Assembly (NCBI GenBank): GCA_949745755.1
Contig: CATJZL010000030.1
Span: 1-12,645, forward strand
Direction: 5' to 3'
DNA: 12,645 nt
Source: UBA2730 sp022793235
Lineage (GTDB): Bacteria; Bacillota_I; Bacilli_A; RF39; UBA660
Positions 7,936 through 12,645 of this stretch are shown here, in pieces. The translations under genes were made by a program, and so were the position numbers. Below the pieces are notes generated by a model. That model made no database searches. It was given only the letters and a program-made list of their open reading frames with translations, and had not been told where the DNA came from. Position 1 is the stretch's first letter. Every line of letters begins with the position of its first letter.

Positions 7936-9156
7936 ATGAAGATAAAAGTAGGAGTTATTTTTGGCGGTGAAAGCGTTGAACATGAAGTAAGTGTAATATC
8001 TGCCGTTCAAGCCATGAATAAAATTAATTTAGATAAATATGAAGTAATTCCTATATATATTGCCAAAGATGGTGAATGGTATACTGGAGAGATACTAAAG
8101 GATATAGACTCTTATAAAGATTTATCATTATTAAAGAAGTATACTAAAAATATCATACTGATGGGAAGTAAAGGAGTATTTCAGTTAAAATTAAAAACGG
8201 GATTATTTAATAAAGTAGTAACGGATATAGATATTATATTTCCAATAGTACATGGAACAAATGTAGAAGATGGAGGATTACAAGGATATCTACAAACAGT
8301 TGGGATACCTTATGTAGGAAGCAATGTATATGCATCTGTTGTAGGACAAGATAAAGTATACATGAAAGAAATTTTTAAAGGAGCTGATTTACCAGTAGTA
8401 AAACACATATGGTTTTATGATGCTGAATACAGAGAAGATCAAGAAGGAATTATAAAAAAAGTAAACAAATTAAAATATCCAGTAATCGTAAAACCAGCAA
8501 CAACTGGTAGTAGTGTTGGAATAAAAACAGCAAGTAAAGAAGAAGAATTAATAGAGGCAATTGATGATGCAATAAATTATGACAATAAGATTATTATAGA
8601 AGAGATGGTTTCAAATTTAAAAGAGGTAAATATAAGTGTATTAGGAAATTATGAAAACCAAAAATTAAGCGAAATTGAAGAAGTGATCTCAGCAGAAAAG
8701 TTTTTAACATATGAAGAAAAATATATTGGAAATGGAAAAATAAAAGCAAAAGATAGTCATAAAAATCCTTGTAAAACAACAGGATCTAAAGGTATGCTTT
8801 CCGCTAGTCGAAAAATTCCTGCTGAAATAACAGAAAAAGAAAGAGTAGAAATAGAACAAATAGCAAGTACTGCCTTTAAAGTATTAGGCTCATCTGGAGT
8901 ATGTAGAATCGACTTTCTAATTGATGAAAAAACAAAAAAAGTTTATATTAATGAAATAAATTCCATTCCAGGAAGTCTAGCCTTTTACTTATGGGAACCA
9001 AAAGGAGTGAGTTATACAGAATTACTTGATACAATGATTACAATAGGAATAAAAGATTATAAAAAACGTACAAGTAAAACTCATTCTTTTGATAGTAACA
9101 TACTTTCAAATTGTTCATTTAATAGCATAAAGGGAAGTAAAGGAAAACTAAGATAA
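7936..9156 (+). CDS. ddl: D-alanine--D-alanine ligase
   Basis: Ddl is an ATP-grasp enzyme that condenses two D-alanines for the end of the peptidoglycan stem. Family landmarks are GGESVEHEVSVIS with Glu15, HGTNVEDGGLQG (from 106), KPATTGSSVGI, RIDF with Arg324/Asp326 and NEINSIPGS (339-347), whose Glu340 and Asn342 would bind magnesium. In the specificity loop, FLTYEEKY ends in Tyr263, at the place of the Tyr that marks D-Ala-D-Ala ligases; VanA-type D-Ala-D-Lac enzymes have His there. At 406 residues it exceeds the usual 300-370, owing partly to about 30 extra residues rich in Ser, Lys and Asn after about 376. AGGAGG (7923-7928) overlaps the murF stop. Its terminator includes its stop codon. 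Whether it is the cell's only Ddl cannot be told. Confidence 0.95.
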   Translation: MKIKVGVIFGGESVEHEVSVISAVQAMNKINLDKYEVIPIYIAKDGEWYTGEILKDIDSYKDLSLLKKYTKNIILMGSKGVFQLKLKTGLFNKVVTDIDIIFPIVHGTNVEDGGLQGYLQTVGIPYVGSNVYASVVGQDKVYMKEIFKGADLPVVKHIWFYDAEYREDQEGIIKKVNKLKYPVIVKPATTGSSVGIKTASKEEELIEAIDDAINYDNKIIIEEMVSNLKEVNISVLGNYENQKLSEIEEVISAEKFLTYEEKYIGNGKIKAKDSHKNPCKTTGSKGMLSASRKIPAEITEKERVEIEQIASTAFKVLGSSGVCRIDFLIDEKTKKVYINEINSIPGSLAFYLWEPKGVSYTELLDTMITIGIKDYKKRTSKTHSFDSNILSNCSFNSIKGSKGKLR

Positions 9157-9168
9157 TTCTTAGTTTTT
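9144..9168 (+). terminator. Terminator overlapping the ddl stop codon
   Basis: A perfect ten-pair stem, 9144-9153 with 9158-9167, closes a TAAT loop and runs into a T tract (9164-9168). The TAA stop of ddl lies inside the loop (9154-9156), so the last three or so codons form the left arm. The left arm begins with AAAA, so the hairpin may also work on the other strand, although no gene there needs it. Confidence 0.8.
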
Positions 9169-9507
9169 AATTTCTATATGAATTAAATTCTGATATAATA
9201 TAGAAAAAGCAAAATATACAGTTGGTGTATTAGAGGGATTATCAATAGCCTTAAATAATACAGAATTGTCAAATGGAGTATATGAGAATTGTGATATTAA
9301 TTATGTAATTTCTAAATTTGAAGAATTGATGGGAAAAGAAGAGAGGAAAATATAGGGTCTCTTTGAAGAAAAAGATATACAATCCTATATTTTTATGGTA
9401 AATCTTTTGATAAAATGTATTTTTCCATTAAGACATTTATTTTAGAATATCCATTATGTGAAAAATGCATAGTAAAACAAATTGCATAATTTATAGTAAG
9501 GAGTAAT
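9157..9507. other. Intergenic stretch between ddl and the CmpB-family gene
   Basis: These 351 bases hold the right arm of the ddl terminator, a -10-like TATAAT at 9194-9199 with only a weak -35 candidate (TTTCTA, 9171-9176, 17-base spacer), and the startless coding remnant at 9203-9355. The rest, 9356-9507, is A+T-rich with a weak imperfect inverted repeat near 9411-9444. I see no RNA gene and no convincing promoter for the downstream gene, although CATAAT at 9485-9490 could act as a -10. Confidence 0.5.
9203..9355 (+). pseudogene. Startless coding remnant, family not recognised
   Basis: An open frame of 50 codons from GAA at 9203 to TAG at 9355 reads like real protein: EKAKYTVGVLEGLSIALNN, then a middle with VYENCDINYVISKFEEL, and a charged Lys/Glu end. 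The composition is that of a folded helical C-terminus and not the random translation seen in nearby A+T-rich DNA. There is no ATG, GTG or TTG with a ribosome-binding site in frame ahead of it; an in-frame TGA lies at 9191-9193. It is most simply the last part of a gene whose 5' portion was deleted or replaced. I do not recognise the family. Confidence 0.45.
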
Positions 9508-10146
9508 ATGAAAGAGCAGTATCAAAAATATTTAAATAAAAAACACACATTCAACAGAACCACTATGATAGGAATTTTTTGTCTTTTAATTGTCATTACA
9601 GGAATGTTTGGTTGGTTTTATGAATTTATTTTTTATTTTTTTAATGGGGGAATGAAGGAGTTTTATTGGAGAGGTGGAAATTTTTTACCTTGGATTAATA
9701 TTTATGCAACAGGATCAATTATGATTTATGTTTTAACTTATAAATATAGGAAAAATCCAGCAAAAGTTTTTTCAATTAGTGTCATATCTACAGGAATTTT
9801 AGAGTATTTTTCAGGATTAGGTATGTATATTATAGGTAATGGGATGAGATGCTGGAATTACAATGTAGAAATTCTTAATTTCGGTAATATTCATGGATTT
9901 GTATGTTTAAGAAGTGTATTAGTCTTTGGAGTATTTGCTTTGTTACTTATGTACATAGTAATACCAATATGTTTTTATTTAGCAAAAAAAATAAATAAAA
10001 ATATATTTTTAACATTAAGTATTACACTATGTAGTATTATTATGTTTGATGAAATATATAACTTGCTTATTGCAAGAATATTACACTTACCTAGAGCATA
10101 TGATGTTTATAAAGAATTGGGTTGGAAATTTGTTACCTTTAAATAA
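9508..10146 (+). CDS. Membrane protein of the CmpB family (putative ABC-transporter type IV, PF06541)
   Basis: A 212-residue integral membrane protein with about five to six hydrophobic helices (near residues 19-48, 67-78, 88-112, 128-157, 165-190). It keeps the layout of the CmpB family: GWFYEF near the end of helix one, a WRGGNFLP segment where relatives have an RGFL-type motif, ILEYFSG in mid-protein, and RCWNYN followed by NFGNIHGFVCLRS, matching the family's rWWDYs...N..GriCl.xS pattern. The first motif is diverged from the usual G-P-x-x-P-I-Y-G. The function of the family is not established despite its name. TAAGGAGT (9497-9504) precedes ATG 9508. It stands alone between an intergenic remnant and a tRNA gene facing it. 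Confidence 0.75.
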   Translation: MKEQYQKYLNKKHTFNRTTMIGIFCLLIVITGMFGWFYEFIFYFFNGGMKEFYWRGGNFLPWINIYATGSIMIYVLTYKYRKNPAKVFSISVISTGILEYFSGLGMYIIGNGMRCWNYNVEILNFGNIHGFVCLRSVLVFGVFALLLMYIVIPICFYLAKKINKNIFLTLSITLCSIIMFDEIYNLLIARILHLPRAYDVYKELGWKFVTFK

Positions 10147-10175
10147 AAAAATAAAACATACTCTTTCAAGTATGT
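10143..10175 (-). terminator. Terminator of the tRNA-Lys gene
   Basis: On the - strand, ACATACT and AGTATGT form a seven-pair stem (10169-10175 with 10156-10162) around a six-base loop. The stem is followed by TTTTATTTTTTTA (10155 down to 10143). It lies 11 bases past the tRNA-Lys 3' end and overlaps the stop codon of the convergent CmpB-family gene. On the + strand there is no T tract after the hairpin, so it serves mainly the tRNA. Confidence 0.7.
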
Positions 10176-10186
10176 ATAATTCATTA

Positions 10187-10262
10187 TGGTGTCCCCTTGC
10201 GGGCTCGAACCGCAGACCCACTGATTAAGAGTCAGTTGCTCTACCAACTGAGCTAAGGAGAC
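10187..10262 (-). tRNA. tRNA-Lys (CTT)
   Basis: A complete 76-base cloverleaf on the - strand. The acceptor stem is GTCTCCT with AGGGGAC (one G-T pair), then discriminator A and encoded CCA. The anticodon stem ACTGA/TCAGT encloses CTCTTAA, so the anticodon is CTT (positions 10229-10227), reading AAG lysine codons. The T arm is TGCGG-TTCGAGC-CCGCA. CTT is the less common lysine isoacceptor in such A+T-rich genomes, where TTT reads most codons. Confidence 0.96.
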
Positions 10263-10278
10263 ATCTCCAACAATTTAG

Positions 10279-10307
10279 ATTATAACAAAAAAGAGAAAAA
10301 AAATCTA
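10279..10307 (-). promoter_or_regulatory. Probable tRNA-Lys promoter
   Basis: On the - strand a perfect TATAAT occupies 10284-10279, with TAGATT (10307-10302) 17 bases upstream as a weak -35. Transcription would begin about eight bases before the tRNA. It is divergent from the tRNA cluster promoter, about 80 bases away. Confidence 0.5.
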
Positions 10308-10386
10308 TAAAAAATTAAAAGAATTATAAAAATAGGTATTATTTAGTAAAAATTGTTAAAAATAAGAATAAAATAGTAAAAAAGGC

Positions 10387-10415
10387 TTGATTTATTGAAT
10401 AGTATTTGTTAATAT
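10387..10415 (+). promoter_or_regulatory. Probable promoter of the Ile-Asn-Glu tRNA cluster
   Basis: TTGATT at 10387-10392 and TAATAT at 10410-10415 are 17 bases apart, each matching the consensus at four of six positions. Transcription would start near 10422, about 23 bases before tRNA-Ile. Confidence 0.5.
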
Positions 10416-10444
10416 AGATCTGTCACCTGTAAAAGTGAAATTGT

Positions 10445-10521
<77 letters not shown>

Positions 10522-10529
10522 TATATTAT

Positions 10530-10606
10530 GCCTCAATAGCTCAGTTGGTTAGAGCACTTGACTGTTAATCAAGGGGTCCTAGGTTCAAGTCCTAGTTGAG
10601 GCGCCA
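10530..10606 (+). tRNA. tRNA-Asn (GTT)
   Basis: A complete 77-base cloverleaf eight bases after tRNA-Ile. The acceptor stem is GCCTCAA with TTGAGGC, discriminator G (normal for Asn), and encoded CCA. The anticodon stem CTTGA/TCAAG encloses CTGTTAA, giving GTT at 10564-10566. Confidence 0.97.
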
Positions 10607-10609
10607 TAT

Positions 10610-10686
10610 GGCGAGTTGGTGAAGTGGCTTAACACACTGCCCTTTCACGGCAGCATTCACGGATTCGAATTCCGTACTCGTCACCA
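10610..10686 (+). tRNA. tRNA-Glu (TTC)
   Basis: A complete 77-base cloverleaf three bases after tRNA-Asn. The acceptor stem is GGCGAGT with ACTCGTC (one G-T pair), discriminator A, and encoded CCA. The anticodon stem CTGCC/GGCAG encloses CTTTCAC, giving TTC at 10644-10646, which reads glutamate codons. The T arm is ACGGA-TTCGAAT-TCCGT. Confidence 0.96.
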
Positions 10687-10696
10687 GATAGTAATG

Positions 10697-10719
10697 AACG
10701 CTTATTAGCGTTTTTTTTT
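10697..10719 (+). terminator. Terminator of the tRNA cluster
   Basis: AACGCT and AGCGTT pair across a TATT loop (10697-10702 with 10707-10712) and lead into nine T residues (10711-10719). It lies ten bases past tRNA-Glu. Confidence 0.85.
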
Positions 10720-10856
10720 ATAAAAAGAGTATATAGAAGGAAAAATTATAATAATACCCATAATATGGAGAAGATAAATAGAATAATATTATCTTTAAAA
10801 TTAAAAATATCTAACTATTGCACTATATTTTAGTAACTCATTTTTTTAGTGTTTAT

Positions 10857-10886
10857 TTGAAATGCTTATTATATAACAAATATATT
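10857..10886 (+). promoter_or_regulatory. Probable response-regulator gene promoter
   Basis: TTGAAA at 10857-10862 and TATATT at 10881-10886 each match the consensus at five of six positions with an 18-base spacer. Transcription would start near 10893, about 30 bases before the TTG start. No TTAAC repeats like those before the next gene are seen here. Confidence 0.5.
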
Positions 10887-10923
10887 AAACAAAAAGAAAT
10901 AATGGTATAGGTGGTGAACAAAC

Positions 10924-11580
10924 TTGAAAAAAATCATAATTATTGAAGATGATATAAGTATTCATAATGTGTTAAAAGAATTATTAAAAAATGAAGGATA
11001 TAATATATCTAATGCCTATTCTGGAACAGAAGCATTATTATTACTGGAAAAAGAAAAATATGACCTTATACTACTAGATTTAATGATACCAGGTGTATGT
11101 GGAGAAGAAATAATTAAAAAGGTAAGTGATACACCTATAATTGTGCTTTCTGCCAAAATATCAAGTAATGATAAAGTGAATTGTTTATTATCTGGCGCAA
11201 GTGATTATATAACAAAGCCATTTGATAGTAAGGAATTATTTGCAAGAATAAAGGTACAATTAAGAACAAAAAATAATGTTCCAAAAACATTAACTTATAA
11301 AGAATTAGAATTATTAAATGATAAGCATACACTTTTAATTTCTAATGAAAAAATTAATTTAACTAAAACTGAATATGCTATATTAAAACAGTTACTTTTA
11401 AACCCTAAACAAGTTATTGCAAAAAATAAACTATTAGATTTAATAAGTATAGATACAGAGGACTGTGATGAAAACTCATTAAGAGTTCATATAAGCAATA
11501 TAAGAAAAAAACTGAGAGATTATACAAATAATGAATACATTGAATCAATTTGGGGTATAGGATTTAAATTAAAAGATTAA
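10924..11580 (+). CDS. OmpR-family response regulator
   Basis: A 218-residue two-component response regulator. The N-terminal receiver domain (1 to about 113) has the acidic pair Glu8/Asp9-Asp10, the phosphorylation site Asp52 in LLLDLMIPG, Ser76 in VLSAK and the conserved Lys98 in TKPF. The C-terminal winged-helix DNA-binding domain (about 122-218) has LTKTEYAILKQLL, SLRVHISNIRKKL and ends SIWGIGFKL, as in OmpR/PhoB-type regulators. The start is TTG 10924: a TGA in the same frame (10915-10917) rules out anything longer, and AGGTGGTGA (10909-10917) sits at the right distance. No histidine kinase is in the window. The next genes encode an ABC transporter, an arrangement common in peptide-antibiotic sensing and resistance loci, so a kinase further downstream is expected but not seen. 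Confidence 0.95.
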   Translation: MKKIIIIEDDISIHNVLKELLKNEGYNISNAYSGTEALLLLEKEKYDLILLDLMIPGVCGEEIIKKVSDTPIIVLSAKISSNDKVNCLLSGASDYITKPFDSKELFARIKVQLRTKNNVPKTLTYKELELLNDKHTLLISNEKINLTKTEYAILKQLLLNPKQVIAKNKLLDLISIDTEDCDENSLRVHISNIRKKLRDYTNNEYIESIWGIGFKLKD

Positions 11581-11583
11581 ATC

Positions 11584-11638
11584 TTAACAAAATTTTAACA
11601 ATTTCTTAACTATTTTCTTAACAAATTTTTACTAAAAT
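11584..11638 (+). promoter_or_regulatory. Four TTAAC direct repeats: probable response-regulator operator and activated promoter
   Basis: TTAAC occurs at 11584, 11595, 11606 and 11618, spaced 11, 11 and 12 bases, so all copies face the same side of the helix. Three read TTAACA and one TTAACT. OmpR/PhoB-type regulators bind direct repeats with this one-turn period, and Bacillus PhoP recognises TTAACA-like repeats. Downstream, TAAAAT at 11633-11638 is a good -10 with no recognisable -35 (CTATTT, 11610-11615), the usual state of an activator-dependent promoter. The boxes would cover about -61 to -22 of a start near 11645. Confidence 0.55.
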
Positions 11639-11661
11639 AAATATTGGAAAGGAGAAAGATT

Positions 11662-12576
11662 ATGGAGATAGTTTTAGAAACAAATAATCTTGAAAAAAAA
11701 TATAAGGATTTCAAAGCCTTAAATCATACCAATATTCATATTGAAAAAGGCGCAATATATGGACTTATTGGTAAAAATGGTGCAGGTAAAACAACACTGA
11801 TTAGAATAATTTGTGGACTTCAAAAGCCAACAAATGGAAGTTATACTATTTATGGAATAAATAACAATAGTAGTAATATTGTAAGTGTTAGAAAACGTAT
11901 GGGGGCAATCATTGAAACACCATCTATTTATAGTGAAATGACTGCAAAGGATAATTTAATAGAACAATATAAATTAGTAGGAATGCCTAGTTTAGATGGT
12001 ATTGATGAATTACTAAAATTAGTTGGACTTTCTAATACTGGAAAGAAAAAAGCAAAGAATTTTTCTTTGGGAATGAAGCAAAGACTAGGAATTGCTATGA
12101 GTCTCGCCAATAATCCAGATTTCTTAATTTTAGATGAGCCCATCAATGGACTTGATCCACAGGGAATTATTGAAATGAGAGAGTTGATTTTAAAACTAAA
12201 CAAAGAAAGAAATATTACTATTTTAATATCTAGTCATTATTTAGATGAATTATCTAAAATAGCAACACATTATGGTTTTCTAGACAATGGCTCTATTATT
12301 AAAGAGATTAGTAGCGATGAACTAATGAAAAAGATGGAACACAAAATAATACTTACAGTAAATGGCCCAAAAGAATTTGTTAAATACTTTGAAGAACATA
12401 ACATTTCTTATGAAGTGATGGATAGTAAAACTATAAATGTTTATGGCAAATATAATTTATCAAAGTTTATCAACGAATTATCCAAGAAAAATTTGATAGC
12501 AGATGAAGTACACGAACAAGAAGAATCGTTAGAAAACTATTATATGAATTTAATTGGAGGTAGTAATAATGATTAA
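11662..12576 (+). CDS. ABC transporter ATP-binding protein, BcrA/antibiotic-export type
   Basis: The ATPase subunit of an ABC-2 type exporter, 304 residues from ATG 11662. Walker A is GKNGAGKTT (37-45), the signature is FSLGMKQR (134-141), Walker B is FLILDEP with Asp158/Glu159, and the switch histidine is His192 in SSHYLDE. The Q-loop region reads AIIETPSIY, with Glu-Thr-Pro where many ABC ATPases have Gln, as in BcrA- and LanF-like proteins. An extension of about 90 residues follows the ATPase core and ends ESLENYYMNLIGG, typical of that group. I prefer ATG 11662, with AGGAG at 11650-11654, to the TTG at 11644, which would lie ahead of that site. Export of or immunity to a peptide or lipid-targeting antibiotic is inferred from family and from the adjacent regulator. 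Confidence 0.92.
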   Translation: MEIVLETNNLEKKYKDFKALNHTNIHIEKGAIYGLIGKNGAGKTTLIRIICGLQKPTNGSYTIYGINNNSSNIVSVRKRMGAIIETPSIYSEMTAKDNLIEQYKLVGMPSLDGIDELLKLVGLSNTGKKKAKNFSLGMKQRLGIAMSLANNPDFLILDEPINGLDPQGIIEMRELILKLNKERNITILISSHYLDELSKIATHYGFLDNGSIIKEISSDELMKKMEHKIILTVNGPKEFVKYFEEHNISYEVMDSKTINVYGKYNLSKFINELSKKNLIADEVHEQEESLENYYMNLIGGSNND

Positions 12577-12645
12577 ATTATTGAATGCAAGTTTTACAAG
12601 GCTTCGTAAAAATAAATTATTTTGGTTATTAACTTTATTTAGTAT
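12569..12645 (+). CDS. ABC-2 transporter permease, N-terminal fragment (runs off window)
   Basis: ATG 12569 overlaps the ATPase stop by eight bases (ATGATTAA), the translational coupling expected for subunits of one transporter. GGAGG at 12556-12560 precedes it. The 25 complete codons give MIKLLNASFTRLRKNKLFW followed by LLTLFS, the basic N-terminus and start of the first membrane helix seen in BcrB/LanE-like permeases. The rest lies outside the window. Confidence 0.8.
   Translation, partial: MIKLLNASFTRLRKNKLFWLLTLFS

Noticed and set aside
6311..9156. Vancomycin-resistance (van) operon
   Set aside because: There is no VanH dehydrogenase or VanX dipeptidase, and the ligase loop has Tyr263 and not the His of D-Ala-D-Lac ligases. 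The response regulator lies elsewhere with a different partner.
9407..9497. A promoter for the CmpB-family gene (TTGATA at 9407, CATAAT at 9485, TATAGT at 9492)
   Set aside because: None of these elements has a partner at 16-18 bases, so no complete promoter can be assigned.
10046..10228. Open frame of 60 codons running into the tRNA-Lys gene
   Set aside because: It overlaps the CmpB-family gene in another frame, and its end (CPLAGSNRRPTD) is the well-known false translation of the antisense strand of a tRNA T arm and anticodon arm.
11584..11623. Short tandem repeats as a CRISPR-like or mobile repeat
   Set aside because: The units are only five to six bases, with unconserved A+T spacers of one helical turn. 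That fits a regulator-binding array and not a CRISPR array or element end.

Overview
The window is a strongly A+T-rich piece of a low-GC Gram-positive (Bacillota) chromosome, most likely a clostridium-like organism. The evidence is a type VII secretion ATPase of the Bacillota EssC form, a YukD/EsaB-like protein, clear Shine-Dalgarno sites (AGGAGG, GGAGG), U-tailed hairpin terminators, tRNAs with encoded CCA, and a peptidoglycan gene group. No species can be named from this alone. All confident genes are on the + strand except one tRNA-Lys.

Layout. (1) 1-91: the 3' end of an IS3-family transposase and the probable right end of that insertion sequence. (2) 177-5065: a two-gene type VII secretion (T7SS) unit, essC then an esaB/yukD-like gene, with an extended -10 promoter in front and a terminator behind. 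No WXG100 substrate, EssA, EssB or EsaA gene is visible; the IS lies where the upstream part of the locus would be expected. (3) 5097-5483: rbfA as a single gene with its own promoter. (4) 5516-9168: a tight three-gene operon, alpha/beta hydrolase, a membrane-anchored MurF-type ligase and a D-Ala-D-Ala ligase. Spacing is 10-11 bases, each downstream gene's Shine-Dalgarno overlaps the previous stop codon, and a terminator hairpin is built over the ddl stop codon. (5) 9157-9507: intergenic, holding a startless 50-codon coding remnant. (6) 9508-10146: a membrane protein of the CmpB (putative ABC-transporter type IV) family. (7) 10143-10719: tRNA genes, one tRNA-Lys(CTT) on the - strand and a divergent tRNA-Ile(GAT)-Asn(GTT)-Glu(TTC) transcript on the + strand, each with a recognisable promoter and terminator. 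(8) 10857-12645: an OmpR-family response regulator with a TTG start, then an ABC transporter ATPase of the BcrA type and the start of its permease, which runs off the window.

How the parts work together. EssC and the EsaB-like protein belong to one secretion machine. Ddl makes the D-Ala-D-Ala dipeptide that a MurF-type ligase joins to a peptide stem; the ligase here carries five membrane helices in place of the usual soluble N-terminal domain. The response regulator probably controls the ABC transporter directly: between them lie four TTAAC repeats spaced 11, 11 and 12 bases apart, the layout recognised by OmpR/PhoB-type regulators, just upstream of a -10-like element with no good -35. I see no wholly new system. 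The points most worth a second look are the membrane-fused Mur ligase operon, the repeat operator, the T7SS fragment bounded by an IS, and the orphan coding remnant.
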